Source of the DNA: Symbiodinium natans
Lineage: Eukaryota > Sar > Dinophyceae > Suessiales > Symbiodiniaceae
DNA length: 42,500 nucleotides
Reading direction: 5' to 3'
Assembly: GCA_905221605.1 (NCBI GenBank)
Contig: CAJNDS010000074.1
Coordinates: 189,808 to 232,307, forward strand
Of this stretch, positions 37,801 through 42,500 are shown piece by piece. Numbering within the stretch: the first letter of the stretch is position 1; each line of letters starts with the position of its first letter. Below the pieces are notes generated by a model. The model saw only the letters and a list, made by a program, of their open reading frames with translations. It had not been told where the DNA came from and searched no databases. The translations under genes were made by a program, and so were the position numbers.

Positions 37801-38089
37801 CCAAACCAACCCCCCGAATCTCCAAGAGCGTTTAAACCCTAAACCCATAAACCCTCAAACCCTAAAACCCTAAACCTCGAACCCTAAACCCTCAGCCCTG
37901 AACCCTGAACCCTAAACCCCAAGCCTTAAACCCCAAACCCCAAACCCCAAACCCTAAACCCCAAGCCTTAAACCCTAAACCCTAAACCTCAAACCCTAAC
38001 CCCGAAGGAAAACCGCCAACGGCAATGCCCTTGGCGCTGCGTCGAGCTTGGGACACACCGAGGTGGTCCGCGCGCTCATTGAGGCCAGG
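21828..38089 (+). CDS. Dispersed multi-exon ankyrin-repeat gene (assembled from short exons)
   Basis: N-terminal exons: 21828-21892 (ATG; ends ALRIWTVGG), 22933-22969 (QEIAAVNSEDFE), 24244-24299 (DVRALKKHLEPICKLPRF), 25073-25120 (QRLTSKGDVVLPDDA) and 26738-26787 (LESMTKLQLVLLPYTKA). They join in one frame, with junctions GT-AG, GA-AG (GAGGACG repeated at both sides), GT-AG and GC-AG. Together they resemble a ubiquitin-like fold leader that, as I remember, begins many dinoflagellate ankyrin proteins. Ankyrin-type exons follow in order at 28.3, 31.6, 32.6, 33.7, 35.1, 36.3, 37.4 and 38.0 kb. Joins after 26787 were not resolved, and the last exon and stop are not identified. Ankyrin repeats mediate protein-protein contacts; the partner is unknown. 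Introns are 0.8-3 kb and consist mainly of telomere-like arrays and mobile elements. It could be a decayed gene: some repeats are degenerate. Confidence 0.6.
21893..22932 (+). other. Intron 1 of the ankyrin-type gene
   Basis: Starts GTGCCCGGG and ends TGCCCAG. It opens with TTTGGGG/TTTAGGG/TTTTTGGGG repeats (21912-22170), and holds further TTTAGGG tracts (22528-22590, 22797-22872), a CCCTAAA tract (22693-22720), a G-run (22425-22438) and a half copy of hairpin family G (22638-22692) that breaks off at the CCCTAAA tract. No second gene is seen. Confidence 0.55.
22970..24243 (+). other. Intron 2 of the ankyrin-type gene
   Basis: Starts GACGGCGTCC and ends ACCTCGGAG, so it is a GA-AG intron flanked by the 7-bp repeat GAGGACG. 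It holds a TTTAGGG array (22998-23088), two hairpin elements of family G (about 23075-23172 and 23190-23286), G-runs (23530-23567) and about 600 bp of unique sequence. TTCCTGAATTAAGGGGTTTG with TCTGGGCAGACC (23934-23970) is matched by a similar block at 8090-8121. Confidence 0.5.
23190..23286. mobile_element. Hairpin MITE, family G (best-preserved copy)
   Basis: The left half GTTCCTCCCTTATACTAACA, then CTCCTTAAT, is inverted in the right half (ATTAAGGATTGTTAGTATAC, then GGGGAAC). The centre is ACTATCCCTACTATAGT. The entire unit is almost a perfect palindrome of about 90 bp. Confidence 0.7.
24293..24397. repeat. TTTAGGG array bounded by a 28-bp direct repeat at an exon-intron border
   Basis: GGTTCAGGTCCCTTGGAGTC, continuing AGTTGGGG, at 24293-24320 is repeated without change at 24370-24397. 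Exactly the TTTAGGG array lies between. The left copy spans the donor site of the exon ending at 24299, so the array sits just inside the intron and a second potential donor was created beyond it. Confidence 0.85.
25356..25468. mobile_element. Hairpin MITE, family G, diverged
   Basis: Left part GATGTCCCCCTTCATTCTGC, then TAACAG; right part CTGTTAGTAAAAGGGGAAAA, then TCCCAAA. It follows directly on a TTTAGGG-type array and is followed by another short one. Confidence 0.5.
25850..26232 (+). pseudogene. Frameshifted conserved ORF fragment (LENPKRPFLW family)
   Basis: The plus strand reads NTSVEAARFPADRDKRW, then in another frame KVEAGNRLARWAIHMIRLC to about 26080, then in a third frame VLLENPKRPFLWRLPEL, a TAG, and PEKLVQQDEVEMGAF. 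The pieces follow one another as one protein would, but need at least two frame changes and read through one stop, so the copy is broken. From memory a similar segment (ENPxxSxxWxxPxxxxL) is common in uncharacterised dinoflagellate ORFs linked to repeats. It lies inside intron 4 of the ankyrin-type gene. Open frames on the minus strand are probably shadows. Confidence 0.45.
26820..27000. repeat. TTTAGGG arrays after the exon at 26738
   Basis: Two runs of seven and eleven or so TTTAGGG units (26820-26870, 26889-26964) separated by a short degenerate stretch. Confidence 0.85.
27001..28317. other. Intron sequence with telomere-like tracts, no gene seen
   Basis: GGGGATT and TTTAGGG units at 27068-27145, degenerate GGGTTTAGG units at 27725-28060, CCCTAAA at 28225-28310. 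The 27150-27720 part is unique; frames there overlap on both strands and carry no recognisable domain. A repeated GGGGTC(C/T)ATATTG(A/G)GG motif occurs at 27373 and 27408. Confidence 0.4.
28318..28414 (+). CDS. Exon of the ankyrin-type gene (linker into the repeats)
   Basis: Reads AGRRQVEEAERILQLPQNPD then KVESSGHGCGE. As I remember the family, the leader is followed by a segment of this type (a helix ending LQxPQxPD). CCCTAAA repeats lie just before and TTTAGGG repeats (28432-28460) just after. A good donor GTAAGG begins at 28415. The acceptor is one of two AG sites at 28316-28320, unresolved. Confidence 0.5.
28570..28694. repeat. CCCTAAA array bounded by a 23-bp imperfect direct repeat
   Basis: TCTACCGGTACTCCGCCACC, then TAT (28570-28592), and TCTACATTTACTCCACCACC, then TAT (28672-28694), differ at four positions. 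The array lies between them. Both copies read as similar peptides (IYRYSATY and LYIYSTTY); the second continues DKKDPLAVAGGFHLRSRK in an open frame, so this may be a duplicated exon edge of an unidentified gene. Confidence 0.6.
28754..28797. repeat. Poly-G run of 44
   Basis: An uninterrupted run of 44 G. Its length may be affected by sequencing or assembly. A CCCTAAA array follows at 28862-28938. Confidence 0.9.
29034..29117 (+). mobile_element. Family B introner with target duplication GTAT
   Basis: GTAT occurs at 29034-29037 and 29118-29121. The element starts CTGGGTTGT and ends ACAACTCAG, as in intron 8 of the first gene, and shares AGGTTT-poor AT-rich interior motifs such as TCAAAGGATTTAAAGCAC. 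If spliced it is a GT-AG intron of 84 bp. Confidence 0.75.
29118..29274 (+). CDS. Possible exon after the family B introner, unidentified
   Basis: After removal of the introner one frame stays open from about 29022 to 29274 (YSNGLKWVPRVLTIRKCI and onward). The composition is unremarkable and I recognise no domain. It is included because introners normally sit in transcribed genes. It lies in the long gap between two ankyrin-type exons and may belong to another gene or be non-coding. Confidence 0.2.
29470..29805. repeat. CCCTAAA arrays separated by copies of a CCATGCCTTGCA sequence
   Basis: CCCCCATGCCTTGCA at 29608-29622 and CCCCCATACCTTGCA at 29673-29687 bound a CCCTAAA/CCCTGAA array. A related GATACCTTGCAG (29472) and CCCCCATGCCTTTC (29554) bound the array at 29483-29553. 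TTTAGGG follows at 29778-29803. The island 29688-29775 lies between C and G tracts like an exon but is not identified. Confidence 0.65.
29806..30590. other. Intron-like or intergenic sequence, no gene seen
   Basis: Contains degenerate TTTAGGG/GGGTTTTTT stretches, CCCTAAA tracts at 30050-30070 and 30138-30165, TTTAGGG-type units at 30236-30290 and CCCTAAA-type units at 30550-30590. Confidence 0.4.
30590..30983 (+). CDS. Unidentified exon, about 130 codons
   Basis: A plus-strand frame open through 30557-31009; the part between the flanking C-strand tracts (30590-30983) has protein-like composition: MGSVFVCLMGASLLMRELTP near the start (short hydrophobic segment), then RNAMVNLLQGPSRTVPLFGY, YNFSGPEGGYTKRDIDVAFA and ATARNDAAHAG. 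No domain recognised. The first residues and the closing NPKP come from telomere-like repeat and are not real. It may be an exon of a gene inserted between ankyrin-type exons. Minus-strand frames in the same place look like shadows. Confidence 0.35.
31100..31593. repeat. TTTAGGG tract, unique island, long CCCTAAA-type tract
   Basis: TTTAGGG at 31105-31138; island 31139-31340 (reads SDHTEACFDFGGILKVDHVV in one frame, not identified); degenerate CCCTAAA units 31345-31590 ending directly at the next ankyrin exon. Confidence 0.6.
31594..31671 (+). CDS. Ankyrin-repeat exon 1 of the repeat region
   Basis: Reads GRKEMVRLLLEAGANKSLGF, matching the second half of an ankyrin repeat (GHxEMVRLLLEAGAN). 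CCCTAAA repeats end just before it and TTTAGGG repeats begin at its end, with CAG/GTTTAG as a likely donor formed by the array itself. Confidence 0.65.
31672..31970. repeat. TTTAGGG array grading into GGGCTTTA and GGGCGTTA variants
   Basis: Pure TTTAGGG at the exon side becomes increasingly degenerate away from it. That the array is best preserved next to the exon is seen at other exons too. Confidence 0.75.
32379..32485. mobile_element. Near-perfect inverted-repeat element of 107 bp
   Basis: The left arm ACTGGTGCTTAAGGGAGAGT, then GGAAGAGTGAA, is inverted in the right arm TTCACTCTTCCACTCTCCCT, then TAAACACCAGT, with one mismatch in about 31 bp. The spacer is ATAGGG-rich. No target duplication was recognised. 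Another short non-autonomous element type, seen once. Confidence 0.65.
32593..32643 (+). CDS. Ankyrin-repeat exon 2
   Basis: Reads NLGLVNGTPLAVAARQG, the first half of an ankyrin repeat (GxTPLxxAAxxG). Preceded by CCCTAAA (32500-32588) and followed, after about 40 bp, by TTTAGGG/TTTGGGG (32685-32810). A GC donor (CAAG/GCCCC) is possible. Confidence 0.55.
32685..33650. other. Intron with telomere-like tracts at both ends
   Basis: TTTAGGG-type tracts at 32685-32810 and 32945-33010, a G-run at 32853-32869, a degenerate G-rich middle, then CCCTAAA-type tracts 33440-33640 up to the next exon. The opposing orientation at the two ends is clear. Confidence 0.65.
33670..33725 (+). CDS. Ankyrin-repeat exon 3
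   Basis: Reads HQEVVRVLLKARYGADLR, the second half of an ankyrin repeat (GHxEVVRxLLxA). A TGA lies in frame just upstream, so the acceptor must be CCTGAG/GACACC. CCCTAAA repeats lie before, TTTAGGG repeats (33730-33800) after. Confidence 0.65.
33726..35111. other. Intron holding a methyltransferase-like fragment
   Basis: TTTAGGG-type units 33730-33920, unique DNA 33930-34620 and a long degenerate C-strand tract (CCCTAAA, CCCTCAAA, CCCAAAC) 34610-35040 before the next exon. A minus-strand frame (complement of 34013-34465) is also open and includes GTGKRVLWSAKKCFAYLGL; it may be a shadow or a part of the inserted element. Confidence 0.45.
34372..34620 (+). pseudogene. Fragment resembling a C5-cytosine methyltransferase-like ORF
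   Basis: The open frame reads NRAVLLDEESTESTVKTW, then ATLQVVKTMSPKFVLLENVD. A segment ending PxxxxLENV is the hallmark of motif IV in DNA (cytosine-5) methyltransferases, with Glu-Asn-Val at the active site. The catalytic PC motif upstream is not visible, and the frame then runs into CCCTAAA repeat. Methyltransferase domains carried by retrotransposons are known in dinoflagellates, so this is probably a piece of a mobile element within an intron. Identification rests on one motif. Confidence 0.4.
35112..35191 (+). CDS. Ankyrin-repeat exon 4
   Basis: Reads EAGAWVDEASAGFPPLFLAA, then AANQAIAG: the end of one ankyrin repeat and the start of the next (GxTPLxLAA). Here the usual T of TPL is P. 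Acceptor CCTGAG. Followed by TTTAGGG and then TTTAAGGG repeats. Confidence 0.65.
35192..35400. repeat. TTTAGGG passing into TTTAAGGG (8-bp variant) array
   Basis: About ten TTTAAGGG units, an 8-bp variant not used elsewhere in long runs. Local expansion of a variant unit. Confidence 0.85.
35544..35677. mobile_element. Family D element (full copy, opposite orientation)
   Basis: Left end TACTTGGAGGCGTTCAGGGT, right end AAGTACCATGAACCTCCAAG. The interior is the inverse of that in the copy at 29-169. It lies in the intron after ankyrin exon 4, just beyond a poly-T/poly-G run (35511-35536). Confidence 0.7.
35678..36249. other. Intron sequence with a possible short inverted-repeat element
   Basis: CTAAATGGGATCCTTTTTGG (35783) and AAAGGACCCTCATTTAGAG (35843-35861) are roughly inverse, and TTCTCTAAATTAGGGTCCTT near 22356 is related. 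TTTAGGG-type units at 35888-35930; CCCTAAA units at 36070-36200 before the next exon. Confidence 0.4.
36250..36320 (+). CDS. Ankyrin-repeat exon 5, degenerate
   Basis: One frame reads TWVVAQAPIVRQLLKAGPCV, resembling the end of an ankyrin repeat (APIVRxLLxAGA). The usual GH before it is not seen and the 5' border is uncertain. Bounded by CCCTAAA on the left and TTTAGGG (36320-36385) on the right. Confidence 0.4.
36321..37352. other. Intron with family H remnant and pyrimidine microsatellite
   Basis: TTTAGGG/TTTAAGGG units 36320-36385, a family H remnant (36395-36490) related to 12927-13060, unique DNA to 36826, a CTT/ATT microsatellite (36827-36975), then CCCTAAA/CCCTCAA units 37050-37310. 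No gene recognised. Confidence 0.5.
37353..37415 (+). CDS. Ankyrin-repeat exon 6, degenerate
   Basis: Reads VRAMPGAQARADKDMFLGHD; VRxxxxAxADKDM is what remains of an ankyrin repeat end. Weak by itself, supported by its place in the series and by the C-array/G-array flanks. Confidence 0.35.
   Translation, partial: CPRDAWGAGARRQRHVPWPR
37416..38007. other. Intron with TTTAGGG at the start and CCCTAAA at the end
   Basis: TTTAGGG/TTTGGGG units 37418-37492, degenerate middle, then CCCTAAA-type units 37835-37998. Confidence 0.65.
38008..38089 (+). CDS. Ankyrin-repeat exon 7
   Basis: Reads ANGNALGAASSLGHTEVVRA, then LIEARA, a nearly full ankyrin repeat (GxxxLxxAAxxGHxEVVRxLIEA). The best ankyrin match in the window. 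CCCTAAA repeats just before, TTTAGGG repeats (38100-38190) just after. The next exon is not recognised in the window. Confidence 0.7.
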
Positions 38090-38480
38090 GCGGGGGGTTA
38101 GGGGTTTTAGGGTTTCAGGGTTTTAGGGTTTAGGGTTTAGGGTTTGGGGTTTAGGGTTTTAGGGTTTGGGGTTTAGGGTTTAGGGTTTAGGGCTACAAAC
38201 CCCGAAGATCCCCTCGAAGAGGTGGGGTCCCTTCAAGGGCCCACGGAGGGGGGGGGGGGTTTCCCATTCTCGTGCTGAGGGTCTGGGTTTCGGAAGGCGC
38301 GGCCCCTTTTGGCAGACTTTGGGCTCAACCCGAAACCCGAAACCCTAAACCCTCAACCCTGAACCCTGAACCCTGAACCCTAAACCCTAAACCCTAAACC
38401 CTGAACCCTGAACCCCAAACCCCAAACCCCATCCCCCCGGCCGCTGTGGGGCCATCTCTGCGCCTGGACCGCCACCTTTT

Positions 38481-38578
38481 CTTTGTCATAGTTGGGTAGC
38501 ATTTTTCAGTTTAAGGGTACATAAACCCAGTAAGGAATAGAGTTGCATTTTGGTTATAGTATGCCAACCATGAACTAG
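38481..38578 (+). mobile_element. Family A introner next to a TTTAGGG tract
   Basis: Starts CTTTGTCATAGTTGGGTAGC, ends GCCAACCATGAACTAG, with GGGTACATAAACCCAGTAAG inside. TTTTAGGG follows at once; TTTT or TTTC is the only candidate duplication. CCCTAAA/CCCTGAA units (38335-38430) lie 50 bp upstream. Confidence 0.7.
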
Positions 38579-38649
38579 TTTTAGGGTTTAGGGTTGAGGG
38601 TTTAAGGTGCCCTGAACCCTGGACTCTTAAACCCTAAACCTTAAATCCT

Positions 38650-39700
38650 ATGGTCTGGATCCTTAGGGGTAGTTTGCAAGGGTGCTTGGTCGTTCATTGC
38701 ATCGACGGGGTTTTGGGGCTTCGGACTTGTAGGCTTGTGGTTGGCATGGTTCACAAATTCACCTGATTGCGGCCGCCCCCCCCCCAACTCTTCTAAACCC
38801 AAAGCTCACGCCCCGTACATGTTTCAAATGCCTCAAATCAGGTCTCCCTCGGTAGCTTCCAAGTTCTCTGCCTCAGGTATCTCGGTAGCTGTAGCCAAGT
38901 CTAATCCGGCTGGATCTCGGGCAGCTCTTTCCATGCCGACCACGGCCCGCACCGTAAGCTTTGCCACGCCCCTCGCTCGTCCCGGCACGTTCTAAGTTTC
39001 AGTTTTTCGCCCATACGAATATCGGCCTTGCCAATTAATTACATCACAGGACATGACTGTACCGTCGTGAGGATGCCGATGATGCTGATGCTCGTGATGC
39101 TGATGCTCATGATGCTGATGCTCACGTTGCTTGCGCCAATAAAAAACGGACCCTTTTCGGCCCCTCCGCAGGGCACATATATAGCCCTGCAATACCGTGG
39201 GGTGCATTTTTGCTCCACGATGATTTGATTCTTCTAGGTCTAGATATTGCCCCAGCATATTTTTCCCGAGCCCAAACCCCCGGTTAAGTTTTATATATCG
39301 TTTTGAGAACGGGGGCCCGTGGAAGGGTGTCGGGTCCCACTAGGGGCTCACACCTGGGCCTGGGGTTCCCTCTCGCCCAGGCCATCATGTTGTACTTGTG
39401 TTTTGCCATCTTGTAACTTCATCCAGAGTCCTTCATTCATCTAGTTCGGCCTGGGCAGGGGGGGCTCTACCGTAACTAGATATAAAAAACTTGTCCTGTC
39501 AACTCAATGCCGTAATTCGTCAAATGTTGTTTTGTCAAAAACGGGTGAGCCCGGCCGGGTGAGGCCCTGGGCCACCCCCCGGCAAGCGGCACCGGGAGAC
39601 CAAAACGCGCACGAGGTCCTTAATAACGTTAACTAGTCGGCATTGAAAGGACACCCTAATCCCCAACTACCCTAAGTAGAAATTTCAGAAAATGTTCTGA
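38650..39700. other. Unique segment of different character, unidentified
   Basis: About 1 kb free of telomere-like repeat. It has overlapping open frames on both strands (38735-38995), an imperfect 18-bp repeat of GATGCTGATGCTC type (39071-39126) and GC-rich stretches near 39300-39600. It could be the edge of a retroelement, but no terminal repeat, primer site or protein motif could be confirmed. Confidence 0.3.
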
Positions 39701-39713
39701 TGCTCATTTGCTC

Positions 39714-39926
39714 GAGCAATCTTGATCCGATGGATTTCCCTGCTGAGCAATCTTGATCCGATTTATTTCCCTGCTGAGCAATCTTGATCCGATGGATTTC
39801 CCTGCTGAGCAGTCTTGATCCGATGGATTTCCCTGCTGCGCAATCTTGATCCGATGGATTTCCCTGCTGAGCAATCTTGATCCGATGGATTTCCCTGCCG
39901 AGCAATGTTAATCCGATGGGTTTCTT
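39714..39926. repeat. 31-bp tandem repeat, about seven copies
   Basis: The unit is GAGCAATCTTGATCCGATGG followed by ATTTCCCTGCT. Copies differ by one to three bases; the last is the most diverged. It ends 20 bp before the larger 55-bp array. Confidence 0.9.
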
Positions 39927-39945
39927 GAGCTTGCAACAGCATCTT

Positions 39946-41855
39946 CAGCTGCAGTACGGACTCCGGGCCTTTGCTTCCCACCGTCACCCAAAAAAGTCCT
40001 CAGCTGCAGCACGGACTCTGGGCCTTTGCTTCCCGCCGTCACCCAAGAAAGTCGTCAGCTGCAGTACGGACTCTGGGCCTTTGCTTCCCGCCGTCACCCA
40101 AGAAAGTCCTCAGCTGCAGTACGGACTCTGGGCCTTTGCTTCCCGCCGTCACCCAAGAAAGCCCTCAGCTGCAGTACGGACTCTGGGCCTTTGCTTCCCG
40201 CCGTCACCCAAGAAAGTCCTCAGCTGCAGTACGGACTCTGGGCCTTTGTTTCCCGCCGTCACCCAAGAAAGTCCTCAGCTGCAGTACGGACTCTGGGCCT
40301 TTGTTTCCCGCCGTCACCCAAGAAGGTCCTCGGCTGCAGTACGGACTCTGGGCCTTTGCTTCCCGCCGTCACCCAAGAAAGTCCTCAGCTGCAGTACGGA
40401 CTCTGGGCCTTTGTTTCCCGCCGTCACCCAAGAAAGTCCTCAGCTGCAGTACGGACTCTGGGCCTTTGTTTCCCGCCGTCACCCAAGAAAGTCCTCAGCT
40501 GCAGTACGGACTCTGGGCCTTTGCTTCCCGCCGTCACCCAGCAAAGTCCTCGGCTGCAGTACGGACTCTGGGCCTTTGCTTCCCGCCGTCACCCAAGAAA
40601 GTCCTCAGCTACGGACTCTGGGCCTTATCTTCCCGTCACCCAGAAAGTCCCAGCAGTACGGACTCTGGGCCTTTGTTTCCCGCCGTCACCCAAGAAAGTC
40701 CTCAGCTGCAGGACTACTCCTCTGGTACGGACCTTTGCTTCCCGCCGTCACCCAAGAAAGTCCTCAGCCGCCGTACGGACTCTGGGCCTTATCTTCCCGC
40801 CGTCACCCAAGAAAGTCCCCAGCTGCAGTACGGACTCTGGGCCTTATCTTCCCGCCGTCACCCAAGAAAGTCCCCAGCTGCAGTACGGACTCTGGGCCTT
40901 TGTATCCCGCTGTCACCCAAGAAAGTCCTCAGCTGCAGTACGGACTCTGGGCCTTTGTTTCCCGCCGTCACCCAAGAAAGTCCTCAGCTGCAGTACGGAC
41001 TCTGGGCCTTTGCTTCCCGCCGTCACCCAAGAAAGTCCTCAGCCGCCGTACGGACTCTGGGCCTTATCTTCCCGCCGTCACCCAAGAAAGCCCTCAGCTG
41101 CAGTACGGACTCTGGGCCTTTGCTTCCCGCCGTCACCCAAGAAAGTCCTCAGCTGCAGTACGGACTCTGGGCTTTTGTTTCCCGCCGTCACCCAAGAAAG
41201 TCCTCAGCTGCAGTAGGGACTCTGGGCCTTTGTTTCCCGCCGTCACCCAAGAAGGTCCTCAGCTGCAGTACGGACTCTGGGCCTTTGCTTCCCGCCGTCA
41301 CCCAAGAAAGTCCTCAGCTGCAGTACGGACTCTGGGCCTTTGTTTCCCGCCGTCACCCAAGAAAGTCCTCAGCTGCAGTACGGACTCTGGGCCTTTGTTT
41401 CCCGCCGTCACCCAAGAAAGTCCTCAGCTGCAGTACGGACTCTGGGCCTTTGCTTCCCGCCGTCACCCAGCAAAGTCCTCGGCTGCAGTACGGACTCTGG
41501 GCCTTTGTTTCCCGCCGTCACCCAAGAAAGTCCTCAGCCGCAGTACGGACTCTGGGCCTTTGTTTCCCGCCGTCACCCAAGAAAGTCCTCAGCCGCAGTA
41601 CGGACTCTGGGCCTTTGTTTCCCGCCGTCACCCAAGAAAGTCCTCAGCTGCAGTACGGACTCTGGGCCTTTGTTTCCCGCCGTCACCCAAGAAAGTCCTC
41701 AGCTGCAGTACGGACTCTGGGCCTTTGCTTCCCGCCGTCACCCAAAAAAGTCCTCAGCCGCAGTACGGACTCTGGGCCTATATCTTCCCGCCGTCACCCA
41801 AGAAAGTCCCCAGCTGCAGTACGGACTCTGGGCCTTTGTTTCCCGCTGTCAACCA
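39946..41855 (+). repeat. 55-bp minisatellite, about 34-35 copies
   Basis: The unit begins CAGCTGCAGTACGGACTCTG, continues GGCCTTTGCTTCCCGCCGTC and ends ACCCAAGAAAGTCCT. Because 55 is not a multiple of three and the unit has no stop on this strand, all three forward frames stay open for most of 1.9 kb (longest 690 codons, 39877-41949), each encoding the same cycling peptide (LQYGLWAF, SRRHPRKSS, RTLGLCFPPSP). The reverse strand contains TGA in every third unit. Shortened or altered units lie at about 40605-40740. I regard it as a satellite-like repeat; translation cannot be excluded. Confidence 0.85.
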
Positions 41856-41979
41856 ACCGCTACACCCAAGCGCCAAGCCCTCAAACATGGACAGACGACT
41901 CAACGCACCCGAAATGCTGAACCTATACAACTATCGAGAAGCCCCCTGAGCCTAGAGGTAGCAGGGACCCCCGAACCCT

Positions 41980-42500
41980 AAACCTCTAAAGTTTAGGAGC
42001 TTGGGGGGGGGTTTTAGAGGGATAGGGTTCCCCTTAACCGAAAAAGCGAAACCTTAAACCTGAAACCGCTAGTTAGGGCCACGGTATTGATTTCTCGCCT
42101 TTTAGGCAAATGGGGTTGAGGGTTTACTTCGAAATTCTTCTCGTCACTTGCTCAGTCGACTGAGTATCCCCTAGAAACCCGAACGTAATCTCCATAACCC
42201 AACTTACCAGCCCTGTTTAGGGTCAAGGGTTTAGGATTCAGGGTTTCGGGTTTAGGGTTTAGGGTTTAGGATTCAGGGTTTAGGGTTTAGGGTTTAGGGT
42301 TTAGGGTTTAGGGTTTAGGGTTTAGGGCAAGGGGCTTCGGATTTAGGGTAGAGGCTCGGACCAGATGGTGGGCGAGATTCCCTTGCAAAACCTTGTGCTA
42401 TGAACCCCAAACCCTAAACCCCAAACCCGAAACCCTAAACCCCAAACCCGAAACCCCAAACCCTAAACCCTAAACCCTAAACCCTAAACCCTAAACCCTA
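41980..42500. repeat. Terminal part: TTTAGGG then CCCTAAA arrays
   Basis: A short degenerate tract near 41975-42065, unique sequence 42066-42215, TTTAGGG units with variants 42220-42325, an island 42326-42400, then CCCTAAA/CCCCAAA units to the end of the window. No gene seen. Confidence 0.7.

Noticed and set aside
39240-39700. Long terminal repeat of a retrotransposon
   Set aside because: The segment has retroelement-like features by impression only; no second copy, TG...CA ends or primer-binding site could be shown.
1-42500. CRISPR arrays
   Set aside because: The many short repeats are tandem telomere-like units or dispersed elements; none has regular repeats with unique spacers.
42400-42500. 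True chromosome end at the right edge
   Set aside because: The right edge ends in the C-strand repeat (CCCTAAA), which on the plus strand would be correct for a left end and not for a right end; arrays of the same length occur throughout the window.

Overview
The window looks like nuclear DNA of a dinoflagellate (another alveolate with plant-type telomeres, such as a chromerid, is possible). The reasons are: dozens of interstitial TTTAGGG/CCCTAAA arrays; introns that begin GA, GC or GT and end AG; short introns made of mobile-element-like sequence with terminal inverted repeats (introners); and exons that match, from my memory of dinoflagellate proteins, two expanded families (SHAW/TIR-like membrane proteins and ankyrin proteins). 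No bacterial operon logic, rRNA, tRNA or CRISPR array is visible. I searched nothing; family names rest on reading and recall.

Layout. 1-1.4 kb: inverted-repeat elements and telomere-like arrays. 1410-4459 (+): one complete-looking ten-exon gene (573 codons when spliced) with an N-terminal SHAW/TIR-like region and a C-terminal multi-pass membrane region; each of its nine introns is bounded by a direct repeat of 3-7 bp, like a target-site duplication. 4.5-21.8 kb: mostly telomere-like arrays, MITE-like inverted-repeat elements and short unique islands. Some islands look like decayed exons of an ankyrin gene (11.6, 12.8 and 15.7 kb), and there is a 1.26-kb element with terminal inverted repeats (17197-18456).

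21.8-38.1 kb (+): a very dispersed ankyrin-type gene. Its exons are 35-100 nt, its introns 0.8-3 kb. N-terminal exons (21828, 22933, 24244, 25073, 26738) join in one frame; ankyrin-repeat exons follow at 28.3, 31.6, 32.6, 33.7, 35.1, 36.3, 37.4 and 38.0 kb. Most exons have CCCTAAA repeats just before them and all have TTTAGGG repeats just after, so each intron reads (TTTAGGG)n...(CCCTAAA)n and could fold into a large hairpin. Fragments of a frameshifted conserved ORF (25.85-26.23 kb) and of a C5-methyltransferase-like ORF (34.4-34.6 kb) lie inside these introns.

38.1-42.5 kb: an introner, a unique segment of unclear origin, a 31-bp tandem array (seven copies), a 1.9-kb 55-bp minisatellite that is open in all three forward frames, then telomere-like arrays again.

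The most interesting material is the intron architecture: direct repeats at splice junctions, introners with telomere-like sequence inside, and inverted telomere-like arrays at opposite ends of introns. Many predicted ORFs in the window are only translations of TTTAGGG/CCCTAAA arrays (NPKP or GFRV peptides) and were left out.
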